A DNA stretch of 64,000 nucleotides, from assembly GCA_004000515.1 (NCBI GenBank), contig CP034537.1, positions 4,850,001 to 4,914,000 on the forward strand, read 5' to 3'. The notes beneath the pieces were generated by a model that was given only the letters and a program-made list of their open reading frames with translations, did no database searches and was not told where the DNA came from. This document shows positions 9,306 through 19,066 of this stretch, one piece after another. The translations under genes were made by a program, and so were the position numbers. The stretch's first letter is position 1; each line of letters starts with the position of its first letter. The DNA comes from Pseudomonas poae. GTDB lineage: Bacteria > Pseudomonadota > Gammaproteobacteria > Pseudomonadales > Pseudomonadaceae.

Positions 9306-9992
9306 ATGAACACCAGTGATCTACTCGAACAACTGCTGCGCGCCGGGCAACCGGGCGGTGCGGCCTCAGGTGGTGGCCTGGGCGGGCTGCTTGGCGGTTT
9401 ATTGAAAGGCACCAGCAATGCCCCGGCCGGTGGTGGCCTGGGCGGTTTGTTAGGTGGGCTGGGCGGTTTGCTGGGCGGTGGGGCGGCGGCCCGCCCTGCG
9501 CAAGGGCGTTCCGGCGGTATGAATTACGCGGCGCTGGCCTCCTTGGGAATGATGGCCTTTCAGGCGTATCAAGCCTGGCAAAGCCAACAGGCAACCCAAC
9601 CGCAGGGCGCCTTCCAGACCGCCGACCAGCTTGACGGCCCGGAAGCCGAGGCCCATAGCCACGCGGTGTTGCGCGCGTTGATCGCCGCCGCCAAGGCGGA
9701 TGGGCGCATCGATGAAAAAGAACAGCAAATGATCTCGGACGAGTTGACCAAGCACACTGACGACCCGCAGTTGCAACAGTGGCTCGACGCCGAAGTCGCC
9801 AGGCCATTGAATGCTGCGGATTTTGCCGAGTACGCCCACGACCCGGCCCTGGCATCGGAGATCTACCTGGCCAGCGTCCTGTTGGTCGACGATCAACAGG
9901 ACGCGGAACGCAACTACCTGGATGAGCTGGCAGCGCAATTGCAAATCGACCCGCAGCTGCAACTGCACTTGGAGCAACAGGCCAAGGGCTAG
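9306..9992 (+). CDS. DUF533 (YebE-type, TerB-like) protein with glycine-rich N terminus
   Basis: A 228-residue protein whose C-terminal half (about residues 100-225, HAVLRALIAAAKADGRIDEKEQ) is the DUF533/TerB-like helical domain. The N terminus holds two copies of a glycine/leucine repeat (GGGLGGLLGGLL and GGGLGGLLGGLG), followed by a hydrophobic stretch LASLGMMAFQAYQAW that probably inserts in the membrane. GGAGG precedes the ATG at 9306. The function of YebE-type proteins is unknown; they are often stress induced. Its stop overlaps the stop of the converging gene at 9989. Confidence 0.8.
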   Translation: MNTSDLLEQLLRAGQPGGAASGGGLGGLLGGLLKGTSNAPAGGGLGGLLGGLGGLLGGGAAARPAQGRSGGMNYAALASLGMMAFQAYQAWQSQQATQPQGAFQTADQLDGPEAEAHSHAVLRALIAAAKADGRIDEKEQQMISDELTKHTDDPQLQQWLDAEVARPLNAADFAEYAHDPALASEIYLASVLLVDDQQDAERNYLDELAAQLQIDPQLQLHLEQQAKG

Positions 9993-10810
9993 AACCGCAG
10001 AGTGGCGCCCGTGGTCAGCCATTGCTTGCGATCTCCACTCAGGCTCTGCCCGACCACCAGGTCCACGTCGACAAATTTACCGACATGCAAACGCGGCCCG
10101 GCTTGCCAAGCCTGGTCGCCACCTTCCTGGCCGTAGCGCTCACCGATCAGCGTGAGCGCATCGATCAGTTGGTATTCGAACCCCGTACCCCAGGTGAGAC
10201 GGTGATTCTGCTCACCGCCGTTGTAGGCGTGGGTCCAGCCGCCATTGAAGTTCAGGCGCAGCGCTTCAACGGGTTGCCAGGTCAGTGGCACGTTGAAGTC
10301 GGCGCCATCAAACGCATGCTCGCGGTCCAGCGCAAAGTGGCTCGTAGCGGAAACCGCCAGTTGCAATCCCACGTCTTGCTGCGACCACACCTGCGCTTTG
10401 ATTTGCGGGCTGACCTGCGTCTCGACATCCCCGGCATTGCTGGCGCGGGACAGCGCCGCACTCCACTGCACCGACGGCAATGCGCTAAAAGTGCAGGCTG
10501 GGTTCAGGGTTTGGCTGTTGATGTTGCCTTGGTGCCGGTTGGCGGTGTACCAGGCGTCGACATTGCACTCTCCTGGATCGTTGACCGCACCATCGTCCAC
10601 GACATAAGCGCCGCCGGCGGCGTACGCCTTGGACAGCAACGCCGTGACCAATACAAGCGCCAGGGTCAGCCCGATGAAAATCAGGTTGCGCCGCAGCGCT
10701 CGACGTTTTGCCGGTGGTAGCAGCAACAGGGTGTGGTGTGCGCCGCGATAGTGACGCGCACGGTATTTGGCAAACCCATCTATAGGTTTCTGGGTGTGTT
10801 TTTTGTGCAT
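9989..10810 (-). CDS. Putative outer-membrane beta-barrel protein
   Basis: A 273-residue protein that I cannot assign to a named family. Residues 1-42 are strongly basic (His, Arg and Lys rich). A hydrophobic segment NLIFIGLTLALVLVTALLSKAYA then ends like a signal peptide. The rest alternates polar and hydrophobic residues with aromatic ends, such as LRLNFNGGWTHAYNGG, and finishes with GATLRF. A terminal Phe is the usual signal for outer-membrane barrel insertion. The unusually long basic stretch before the signal core is odd. It lies downstream of the SLOG gene on the same strand and overlaps the DUF533 stop by 4 bases. Confidence 0.55.
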   Translation of the reverse strand: MHKKHTQKPIDGFAKYRARHYRGAHHTLLLLPPAKRRALRRNLIFIGLTLALVLVTALLSKAYAAGGAYVVDDGAVNDPGECNVDAWYTANRHQGNINSQTLNPACTFSALPSVQWSAALSRASNAGDVETQVSPQIKAQVWSQQDVGLQLAVSATSHFALDREHAFDGADFNVPLTWQPVEALRLNFNGGWTHAYNGGEQNHRLTWGTGFEYQLIDALTLIGERYGQEGGDQAWQAGPRLHVGKFVDVDLVVGQSLSGDRKQWLTTGATLRF

Positions 10811-10828
10811 GATGCACCTCGCTTGAAT

Positions 10829-11176
10829 TCAGCTTTCTACGGTCAGCACGGAAATGCCGCTGGCTTTGGCCTGACACACCAGCTCCGAAGTGTCGTCACC
10901 ACCCGGCAGGGCGATGACCACGTCAGGGCGGCTGTCGGTCAGCATGAAATGGTTGCGCTGGCGTTCGGCTTGCTTGCCGTGGCGTTGCCAGTTCGGCGGG
11001 TAGCGCACCACATCAATGCCCAGTTCCCGTGCCCAGTCCTCGACATCGCTGCCCAGGAACTGGTTGCCGCCATGGATCAATACCTGCACCGGGCGCAGGC
11101 GGTGGTAAGCGTCCAGCACTTGGCGGGACTTTTTGGTGTCGGCGTAATGACGACCTGCACAGATCAAGACGCGCAT
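10829..11176 (-). CDS. DUF2493 (SLOG-family) protein
   Basis: A 115-residue Rossmann-like protein of the SLOG superfamily, whose members bind nucleotides or nucleotide-derived ligands. The start MRVLICAGRHY, the central LIHGGNQFLGSDVEDWA and the glycine motif ALPGGDDTSELV match the DUF2493 pattern. AAGGA lies in front of ATG 11176, which I prefer over the GTG at 11197. The gene follows mgtA with a 63-base gap and is probably co-transcribed with it. Its ligand and role are unknown. Confidence 0.75.
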   Translation of the reverse strand: MRVLICAGRHYADTKKSRQVLDAYHRLRPVQVLIHGGNQFLGSDVEDWARELGIDVVRYPPNWQRHGKQAERQRNHFMLTDSRPDVVIALPGGDDTSELVCQAKASGISVLTVES

Positions 11177-11239
11177 ATTCGAATCCTTGTGATGCACGGT
11201 GACGGCCGGGCGACCGCCACCGTTTGAACGGCGGGAAAA

Positions 11240-13955
11240 TCAGTACCACTGCTTGAAGCGGCGGATGTAGATCGTCTTCATCAGTTGGGCGACGCAGCAG
11301 TAAGCGAGCAAGGTGCCGACCAGCCAAGGGAAGTACGCCAGCGGCAACGGCTCCAGGCCAACCAGGGTGCCCAGCGGCGAGAACGGTACGTAGATCCCCA
11401 GCACAATCACCACGGCTGTCATCATCAACACCGGCCATGCCGCCGTGCTCTGGAAGAACGGGATCTTGCGGGTGCGCAGCATGTGCACGACCAGGGTTTG
11501 CGAGAGCAGCCCTTCGATAAACCAGCCGGACTGGAACAGGGTCTGCGTTTCCACGCTGTTGGCGGAGAACACGTACCACATCAGCGCAAAGGTGGTGATG
11601 TCGAAGATCGACGAGGTCGGTCCGATCCAGATCATGAAGCGGCCGATGTTTTTCGCATCCCACTTGCGTGGCTTGGCCAGGTATTCCTTGTCCATCTTGT
11701 CCCACGGCAAGGCCAGCTGGGAGATGTCGTACATCAGGTTTTGCAGCAGCAGGTGGATCGACAGCATCGGCAGGAACGGAATGAACGCACTGGCCACCAG
11801 CACCGAGAACACGTTGCCGAAGTTGGAACTGGCGGTCATGTTCAGGTACTTCATGATATTGCCGAAGGTTTCGCGGCCCTTGAGCACGCCTTCTTCCAGC
11901 ACCATCAGGCTCTTTTCCAGCAGGATGATGTCGGCCGATTCCTTGGCAATATCAGTGCCGCTGTCCACCGAGATGCCCACGTCGGCGTCACGCAGCGCCG
12001 GGGCGTCGTTGATCCCGTCACCGAGGAACCCAACGGTATGCCCGTTGGCTTGCAGGGCCTTGAGCACGCGGGACTTCTGCAGTGGCGTGAGTTTGGCGAA
12101 CACCGTGCGTTCTTCGACGCGGCGCAGCAGGGTGGCGTCGTCCATCGCTTCAATTTCCACACCCAGCAGCGGCTGGCCCGGGTCCAGGCCGACCTGGCGG
12201 CAGATCTTGCTGGTGACCACGGCGTTGTCACCGGTGAGTACCTTCACCGCCACGCCAATCTGTTGCAGCGCGGCAATTGCCGGGCCGGCGGTTTCCTTCG
12301 GCGGATCGAGGAACGTCAGGAAGCCCTGGATCACCAGGTTGCGCTCATCGGCGGTGGTGTACTGCTGGCGCGCCAACGCCTTGGGAATGTTGCGGGTGGC
12401 CACCACCAGTACGCGGAAACCGTCTTCGTTGTAGTCGTTGGCCAGTGCCAGCAACTCATTGCGGCGACGCTCATCCAGCGGCACGGCTTCGCCATTTTCC
12501 ATGACATGGGTGGAAATGCTCAGCATCTCCTCCACGGCACCCTTGCACACCAGCAACTGGTCGTCGGCAGCATCCTTGACCACGATCGACAGGCGACGGC
12601 GCACAAAGTCGAAAGGCAATTCATCGACCTTGCTGTAGGCAAACGGCACCTTGAACTTGGGGTTTTGCTCCGAGAACTGCACCACGGCCTGGTCCATCAG
12701 GTTTTTCATGCCGCTTTGGTGAAAGCTGTTCAGCCACGCCAGGGACAACACTGCGTCATCACGCTGGCCGAAGGCGTTGACGTGATGCTCAAGGATGATC
12801 TTGTCCTGGGTCAGGGTGCCGGTCTTGTCGGTGCACAACACGTCCATCGAACCGAAGTTCTGGATTGCGTTGAGGCGCTTGACCACCACTTTGCGCTTGG
12901 CCATGGCCGTGGCGCCCTTGGCCAGGTTGGCGCTGACGATCATCGGCAGCATTTCCGGGGTGAGGCCTACGGCAACCGCCAGGGCAAACAGGAAGGCATC
13001 GCCCCAGTCACCCTTGGAGAAACCGTTGAGGAAGAACACGATCGGCACCATCACCAGCATGAAGCGAATCAGCAACCAGCTGACGCTGTTCACGCCACGG
13101 TCAAAGGCGGTTTGCACCCGTGAACCGACAATCGCCTTGGCCAGCGAGCCAAAGTAGGTACGCGGGCCGGTGGCGACGACCACGGCTTTGGCACGCCCGC
13201 TGACGACGTTGGTGCCCATGAAGCAGATGTTGGGCAAGTCCAGCAAGTTGCCTTGATCGGCAGCAAAGGCAGGAGTGGCGGACTTTTGCGTGACGTCGCC
13301 GAGGGTGTCGTACTTTTCTACCGGCAAGGCTTCGCCAGTCAGCACCGCCTGGCTGATAAACAGGTCACGGGACTCGATCAGGCGAATATCTGCCGGGATC
13401 ATGTCGCCGGCGGACAGCTGCACGATGTCGCCGGCCACCAGGTCGCGCATCGGCACTTCGCGCAGAGTGGGCTGGGCGCCGACTTGTTCACGGCGCAAGA
13501 CGGTCGCGGTGGTGCGCACCATGGCTTTCAAGGCTTCGGCGGATTTGGCCGAACGGTGCTCCTGCCAAAAACGCAGCAGGCTGCTGAGCAGCACCATGGT
13601 CATGATGATGATGACTTTGGTGGGGTCGGCTTCTTCACCGGCGCGCATCGGCAGCCAGCAATCGGTGACGAAGCTGATACCGCCCAAGGTCAACAACACG
13701 TAGATGAAGGGGTTGTTCAGTGCCTGCAGGAACTGGACGATGGCGTGTGGCGGCTTGTCGTGGGCCACTTCGTTGTAGCCTTCGCGTTGCAGACGGGCGG
13801 CGGCGTCCAGTTCGGTCAAACCGTCCTGGGTGGCACGTACGTTGGCCAGGGTGGCCGAAAGGCCGTTCTGGGCTTCCCGGGCGGCACGCATCGACAGCTT
13901 GGTATCGGCGTCGGTTGCGGTTTTTTGTGCAGTGGCGTGTTTTTACGGCGCTCAT
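11240..13955 (-). CDS. mgtA: Magnesium-importing P-type ATPase MgtA (frame broken near the start)
   Basis: This P3B-type ATPase carries Mg2+ into the cytoplasm when external magnesium is low. The phosphorylation site DKTGTLT, the actuator motif TGEALPVEK, the hinge GDGINDAPALRDADVG and about ten membrane spans are all present. From the intended start at 13955, which has AGGAG upstream, the frame breaks after five codons in the T run 13940-13944 (an A run on the coding strand). Removing one base joins MSAVK to the main frame and gives 904 residues, the normal size. Otherwise translation would have to begin inside the gene near 13891. A small open frame and hairpin lie upstream. Confidence 0.9.
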
Positions 13956-14084
13956 TGTGTGTACTCCTGTCGCCAATTTTCGACAAAACATACCCGGTAC
14001 TTACCTGTTTTCAGGCGAGCGAAAGCATGCCGAGCCGCTAACTTCGCGATCGGTTTAAATAAGGTGCTGATATAACTTTTGCGG

Positions 14085-14132
14085 GCGCGCTAGTTAACTT
14101 GCGCGCAGCACGCTACAACTGGAAGTGTTCAT
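14085..14132 (-). promoter_or_regulatory. Possible leader peptide (12 codons) and hairpin upstream of mgtA
   Basis: On the minus strand a 12-codon frame (14132-14094, MNTSSCSVLRAS) begins 7-8 bases after a clear GGAG. Its stop codon falls in the 10-base loop of a GCGCGC hairpin (14085-14090 with 14101-14106). A translated leader ending in a hairpin about 140 bases before a Mg2+ transporter would fit attenuation-type control as known for mgtA in enterobacteria. The sequence here has no similarity to those leaders that I can see, so the role is inference. Confidence 0.3.
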
Positions 14133-14178
14133 AGGGAACTCCAGGGTGTTTAACGGAAAGTTGCTGTTTCCAGCAGGA

Positions 14179-14471
14179 TTAAGAGGCGCGCGCGCTCAAG
14201 TAAAGACCGAGCAGCAAGCCGGCTTGCACCAGGCTGGAAACCTTCGGTCTCTGTGGGTCCTGAGGGTCGGCGTGATCCCAATGCTGGACCAGTTGGCCGC
14301 TTTCGGGGCAGACACGCCAGTGCGCCAGCGGGGTGCCGGACGCACTTGGGGGGAGGGTGTGGCAAAGGCCGAGCGGGTAGGGGAAAAGCCTACGGGCTCA
14401 CGGCACAGCTTGGCGCGCAGGGCTGCGGCTAGCTGGCGAACATCTGTTAAAACAAAGGTTTGGAAGGTCAT
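14179..14471 (-). CDS. Conserved hypothetical protein (frame broken once)
   Basis: A hidden gene of about 97 residues. It begins MTFQTFVLTDVRQLAAALRA at ATG 14471, preceded by GAGGT. The frame breaks in the six-base run 14347-14352 (C run on the coding strand); adding one base gives PSASGTPLAHWRVCPESGQ. It continues to a hydrophobic end, LVQAGLLLGLYLSARAS, with the stop at 14179. The two halves have the residue composition of a real protein, while every single frame across the region looks random. It resembles short uncharacterised Pseudomonas proteins. No function can be proposed. Confidence 0.5.
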
Positions 14472-14788
14472 AACACACCTCGGGACCGGACGAGCGACCG
14501 GCGAGGCAGTTACGGTGGAGCATCGAGCTCTAGCGCAGCTTACCGGACCTGGAAGGCGAGTCCTGTCATATTCTGGGTTTGGCGCCCGATGCCCGCAAAC
14601 GCGGTGCTCGGACAGCGACTAGATACTGTGTCCATTGGCTTCTTTTGTGAGGTTTAAAAAGGCCCCAGTTGCGGGCACGGGCAATCTACTCAGCCAGTTA
14701 CAAAATGTCAACGCATGATTGATTAAAGTGTCTGGTGTTCAGAGTTCATTCAGACAAGCAGCGTCGGAAAGTTAAGGGATATATAACT
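14472..14788. other. Intergenic region without a recognised gene
   Basis: No convincing reading frame, RNA gene or repeat is visible in these 317 bases. The left part would be the leader of the gene at 14179-14471, and the right part, which is AT-rich around 14700-14785, would hold the end of the lysE-type transcript. Confidence 0.4.
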
Positions 14789-15399
14789 TCATATACCGTT
14801 GGCGGCGAGCAAGGCGAGGTAGATCAATACCAGCCCGCAAGTACCGTAACTGATGCGTTGCCAGAGCGGCGATGCGTTCTTGCGCAGCAGATTCACCAGC
14901 GTGGCGATCAGGAAGCACGACAACACGGAGGCCAACATGAAACCTGCGAAAAACATCAGGGTTTGCCCGTGGCTCGGCGTAGCGCCGACGATACCCGACA
15001 GCGCGCTGCCCAACGCCCCCAGTAAACAATGTTCTTCGGGTTGGCCAGGGAAATCGCGGCGCCCACCGCGAGTGCGTTTTTACCGGAACTGGCTGGCGCG
15101 TCCTCGGCTTGAGGCAAGCGCCAGGCATCGCGCAGGCTTTGCACACCAAGCCAGGCCAAGTAGAGCGCGCAAACGATGGTCAGCGGCACGCGCACGGCGT
15201 CGTGCTGGATCAACAGGGCGATGCCGGTAAGGCCAATCACCGCCCATACCGCATCGCCCACCAGCGAGCCGATTTGCACCAACAGTGCCGGGGTGAAGCC
15301 GTGGAGCAAGCCACGGCGCAGAGTCTCCGCCAGCACGGCGCCAGGGGAGAGGCAAAACACAAAACCGAATACCAGTGCGTAAAAGAAGATCGTCAGCAT
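14789..15399 (-). CDS. LysE/RhtB-family amino acid exporter (frame broken once)
   Basis: This is an inner-membrane exporter for amino acids or related small molecules, 203 residues with about six hydrophobic segments. The N-terminal motif LSPGAVLAETLRRGLLHGF, then GSLVGDAVWAVIGLTGIA and NPKNIVYW are typical of LysE. The ATG at 15399 follows AAGGAA. One base is missing in the C run 15016-15020 (G run on the coding strand); adding it joins VYWGALGSALSGIVG. It is downstream of an AraC-type regulator on the same strand, 74 bases away, which probably controls it. Confidence 0.85.
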
Positions 15400-15473
15400 G
15401 CCCGCGTTCCTTCAGGAGATGGCGGGCATTGTGATGACCCAAAGGCCCTGCGTCTTGAACCAGATTGCGCTGT

Positions 15474-16264
15474 TCAGCGCTTCACCACGCTTTGATAGCG
15501 CCCCGGGGTGATGCCGTAGGCGGCGCGAAAGTGTCGGTTGAGGTGGCTTTGATCGGCAAAACCGAGGTCGTGGGCCACCTCGCCAGCCGCCCTGCCTTGG
15601 CGCAGCAGGCCTTTGGCGCGCCGTGTACGCAACTGCATGGCCCACTGTCGGGGGCTCAGCCCGGTTTCTTTCTGGAAGGCCCGCAGCAAATGGAATTTGG
15701 ACAACCCCAGTTCATCGCCCAACTGATCCAGTGGCAAGGACTGATGCAACTGTTGGGCAAGTAACTCCTGGGCGCGGCTGATCAGGCTTTTACCGACCGC
15801 GGCGCTACCCGGCAAACGCACGCCGCTAAGGCTGACGACTTCGCCTAGCAGCACGACCAACGCATCTTCGTTCAATTCACGGACCCGAGCGTCAGCGCTC
15901 AATGAGCCAGTGACGGCAGCGGCCAGGCGTTGGGCGAGGTCGGGCTGAAAGCAGAGCGAGCGGTCGAACTCCAGGTGCACCAAGCCAGGTCGGCGGCCAG
16001 TTGGTCTGCCGTCACGTACAGGCTGACAAACTGCCATGGTGCGCCGTCTGCCGCGCCGCCGCCCTGAATCTGCCCGGGGTTGTACAAGGTGATCGATCCC
16101 GGGCCTGCCTGGAATTCTCGCCGGTCCAGCCACACCTTTTCCTCGCCCAGCAGGTTAACCCCAATCACGCACTCGTCGTGGCTATGGCGCGCAAAATTGA
16201 GGCCGGTGCAGGTGGTGCTGCTCAGCTCGTAGTTGCCCAGCCAGGCGTGTTGCATGGCGCTCAT
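15474..16264 (-). CDS. AraC-family transcriptional regulator (frame broken once)
   Basis: A 263-residue regulator with an N-terminal cupin-like AraC binding domain (SHDECVIGVNLLGEEKVW) and two C-terminal helix-turn-helix motifs (LGLSKFHLLRAFQKETGLSP and VAHDLGFADQSHLNRHFRAAYGI). The frame breaks at the CC pair 15985-15986; adding one base joins LAADLGLVHLEFDRS. The AraC-LysE gene order is a common arrangement in which the regulator controls the exporter, and that is the likely target here. The arsB-like gene starts further upstream on the same strand, only 37 bases away. Confidence 0.83.
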
Positions 16265-16301
16265 CGAATGGGCTCATGGCAAAGGAGAGCGCCGAGCATA
16301 A

Positions 16302-17583
16302 CTAAATACTCAGGCGCAAGGCGAGGGCGCCCAGGGTGACTAACAGCACCGGCAGCGTCAGCACAATCCCGACCTTGAAGTAATAACCCCACGTAATCGT
16401 GATGCCCTTGCGCGCCAGGATATGCAGCCACAACAACGTTGCCAGGCTGCCGATCGGCGTGATTTTCGGGCCCAGGTCGCTGCCGATCACGTTGGCGTAG
16501 ATCATCGCGTCCTTGATCACGCCACTGCGTGGCTGGACTCGATGGACAGCGCGCCAATCAACACCGTTGGCAGGTTGTTCATCACCGATGACAACAGCGC
16601 CGTCAGCACACCGGTGCCCATGGCTGCGCCCCACACGCCATAAGTGGCGAAGGTGTCGAGCCAGGTGGCCAGGTACGTGGTGAGCCCGGCATTGCGCAAG
16701 CCGTATACCACCAGGTACATGCCCAGGGAGAAAATCACGATCTGCCACGGCGCTTCCTTCAATACCTTACGCGTGGAAATCTTGTGGCCCTTGGCGGCGA
16801 TGACCAGCAGAAGCAGGGCGCACGCCGCAGAAATCGCGCTGATGGGGATGCCCAGCGGTTCAAGGGCGAAACAGACCACCAGCAAAATTCCCAGCACCCA
16901 CCAGCCGGCGCGGAAGGTGGCGCGGTCGTGAATAGCGTTGGCGGGGTCGTCCAGATCGGCCGGATCGTACGTTTGCGGAATGTCACGGCGGAAAAACCAC
17001 ATCAACACCGCGAGCGTGGCTGCGATGCTGACAAAATTGACCGGCACCATGACGGCGGCGTATTCGTTGAAACCGATCTTGAAGTAGTCGGCCGAGACGA
17101 TGTTCACCAGGTTCGACACCACCAGCGGCAGGCTGGCGGTATCGGCGATAAAACCGGCCCCCATCACAAAGGCCAGGGTGGCCGCCGGCGAAAAGCGCAG
17201 GGCAAGCAGCATCGACATCACGATCGGCGTAAGAATCAGCGCCGCGCCGTCATTGGCAAACAGTGCCGACACCAACGCGCCAAGCAGCACCATATAGGCA
17301 AACAACCTACGGCCGCGCCCACGCCCCAGCGCGCCACATGCAGTGCGGCCCACGCGAAGAACCCGGCTTCATCCAACAGCAGGCTGATGATGATCAACGC
17401 GACAAAGGTGCCGGTGGCATTCCAGATGATGTGCCACACCACCGGAATGTCCGCCAGGCTGATTACGCCACAGGCCAGGGCCAGGATTGCCCCCACTGTA
17501 GCGCTCCAACCCACGCCCAGCCCCTTGGGCTGCCAAATGACGAGTACGATAGTGAGCAGAAAAATGCCAGCGGCAATAAGCAT
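16302..17583 (-). CDS. arsB: Arsenite efflux membrane protein, ArsB family (frame broken twice)
   Basis: This ArsB-type antiporter exports arsenite (or a related oxyanion) across the inner membrane. It has about twelve hydrophobic segments and the family motifs [30 protein letters not shown] and [15 protein letters not shown] start it at ATG 17583 ([11 protein letters not shown]), as in typical ArsB. Bases are missing in the CCCC run 17324-17327 and near G 16527; with both restored it has 427 residues. No arsR or arsC lies beside it, so either it is a stand-alone ars gene or its real substrate differs from arsenite. Confidence 0.8.
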
Positions 17584-17721
17584 GGATGTCCCCGGTAAGG
17601 CAAAAGAGCCTAAAGATTGACCTGCGGCAACGTCTATTAATTCAGCCACAAGTGACTGAAATTAAAATGAAACACGAGTGTCCTAAAGTGCCCGACCATT
17701 GGTGATAAAGGAAGTAACCGC

Positions 17722-17937
17722 GTGACCCGTGCCACTCGCAACCTGCGCAAGACCCTCGATTCCGTCGCGGACAATAACGAAACCGCTGCGTTTGATCTAA
17801 TGCGCGCCGTCGAAAAGCTCGGCGATGAAGTGCTGCGCCAGCGTTTGCTCAATACCATTCACCGGCTGAACCAGGATGCCCATGAACTGCGCGAAGCGCG
17901 GGACTCGGTGGAGCAGGTGTCTGTAAGGCTCGCCTGA
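17722..17937 (+). CDS. Small conserved helical protein
   Basis: A 71-residue protein of unknown function. It is predicted to be nearly all helix and charged (DNNETAAFDLMRAVEKLGDE, then LNQDAHELREARDSVEQ), with heptad-like spacing that suggests a coiled coil or helical hairpin. The GTG start at 17722 is preceded by AAGGAAG. It lies 71 bases before azlC on the same strand and may share its transcript. Confidence 0.6.
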   Translation: MTRATRNLRKTLDSVADNNETAAFDLMRAVEKLGDEVLRQRLLNTIHRLNQDAHELREARDSVEQVSVRLA

Positions 17938-18008
17938 GCAAGATCGTTCAAGACAAGCCCCTTATTGCACTGGCATGCTTGTCGACTGTCTGTCGATGAG
18001 CCGTCTCC

Positions 18009-18704
18009 ATGTCTACTGCCGTACCTCATTACGCGTTCGCTCGCGGCGCAATCGCCGTCATTCCCTTGTCCCTGGCCTGCGCGCCGTGGGGCCTGCTGGC
18101 CGGCTCCATGGCCATCGATGCGCAGTTTACACCGCTGCAAGCCCAGGGCTTGTCCGCCATTGTGTTCGCCGGTGCGGCGCAATTGGTGGCGATTGGCATG
18201 GTCAAGAGTGGCGCCAGCCTGATCTCCATTGTGTTGACCACCTTATTGCTGACTTCCCAGCATTTGCTCTACGGCATGCACATGCGTCCAACGCTGTCGG
18301 CGCTGAATACCCGTTGGCGCATGAGCTTGGGCTTTCTGCTCACCGACGAATTCTTCGCGCTGGTCAGCCACTACGACCGCGAGACGTTCAACCGCTGGTA
18401 CGCCCTGGGCGTCGGGCTGACGTTCTATATCGCCTGGAACCTGTTTACTCTGGCGGGCATCGTGCTGGGTAAAAGTATTCCGGGGCTGGATCAACTGGGC
18501 TTGGAGTTTTCCATCGCGGCGACCTTCATTGCGCTGATCACACCGGTGGTGCGCGATATCCCGACGGTGGTGTGCGTGGCCGTGTCGCTGCTGTTTTCCG
18601 TGTGGCTGAGCTTCCTGCATTGGGAGTCGGCGGTGGTGGTGTCCGGCGTGCTGGGCATGAGCGCAGGGTATGCCTGCAAACGACTGGGGGTAGGGCAGCA
18701 ATGA
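18009..18704 (+). CDS. azlC: Branched-chain amino acid exporter large subunit AzlC
   Basis: A 231-residue membrane protein of the AzlC family, the large subunit of the AzlCD/YgaZH-type exporter for branched-chain amino acids. Typical motifs are IPLSLACAPWGLLAG, IVFAGAAQLVAIGM and LTTLLLTSQHLLYGMHMRP, and about six hydrophobic spans are seen. Its stop overlaps the start of azlD (ATGA), the standard arrangement for the pair. The frame is intact. Confidence 0.9.
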   Translation: MSTAVPHYAFARGAIAVIPLSLACAPWGLLAGSMAIDAQFTPLQAQGLSAIVFAGAAQLVAIGMVKSGASLISIVLTTLLLTSQHLLYGMHMRPTLSALNTRWRMSLGFLLTDEFFALVSHYDRETFNRWYALGVGLTFYIAWNLFTLAGIVLGKSIPGLDQLGLEFSIAATFIALITPVVRDIPTVVCVAVSLLFSVWLSFLHWESAVVVSGVLGMSAGYACKRLGVGQQ

Positions 18705-19015
18705 TCTACATCATGATTGTGGTGATGGGCTTGGCGGTGTTTCTCAACCGTTACCTGTTTATCGAGCCGCGCCTGCCGGTGCGCCTCAATCGTGGCGCGC
18801 GAGAGTTTCTCGGGTTTGCAGTGCCGGGGATGCTCACCGCCATTTGCGGGCCAATCATTTTTCTGGCTGACCACCAGCACCTTAACCTCAGCCCGGCCAA
18901 CCCTTATTTGCTGGCCGGAATCAGCGCCGTGGCGTTGATGTACTGGACGCGCAACGTATTGCTCACCGTATTGTTGAGCATGGCGGTGTTTTATCTGTTC
19001 CGTTGGCTGCTGTGA
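18701..19015 (+). CDS. azlD: Branched-chain amino acid exporter small subunit AzlD
   Basis: A 104-residue protein with four hydrophobic segments, the AzlD/YgaH partner of AzlC. The segments LAVFLNRYLFI, FAVPGMLTAICGPIIF and ALMYWTRNVLLTVLLSMAVF match the family. Its ATG at 18701 overlaps the azlC stop, so the two are translationally coupled and form the complex together. Confidence 0.88.
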   Translation: MIYIMIVVMGLAVFLNRYLFIEPRLPVRLNRGAREFLGFAVPGMLTAICGPIIFLADHQHLNLSPANPYLLAGISAVALMYWTRNVLLTVLLSMAVFYLFRWLL

Positions 19016-19024
19016 ACGCCAGGC

Positions 19025-19050
19025 AAAAAAAAGCCCGCGGGAGGGCGGGC
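19025..19050 (-). terminator. Rho-independent terminator for the gene at 19067
   Basis: Read on the minus strand, a GCCCGC/GCGGGC stem with a 6-base loop (19033-19050) is followed by eight T (19032-19025). It closes the leftward transcript of the small membrane protein and lies just after azlD. Confidence 0.7.
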
Positions 19051-19066
19051 ATCAAGGGAGACTTCA

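Noticed and set aside
9350..9485. Tandem DNA repeat
   Set aside because: The repeated GGTGGCCTGGGCGG-like units encode the glycine-rich repeats of the DUF533 protein and are coding, not a separate repeat array.
11285..13123. 612-codon open frame on the + strand opposite mgtA
   Set aside because: It is the antisense shadow of mgtA in high-GC DNA: rich in His, Gln, Arg and Gly, with no ribosome site or domain.
14125..14622. 165-codon + strand frame upstream of mgtA
   Set aside because: It covers the better-supported minus-strand gene at 14179-14471, has no ribosome site and shows no domain.
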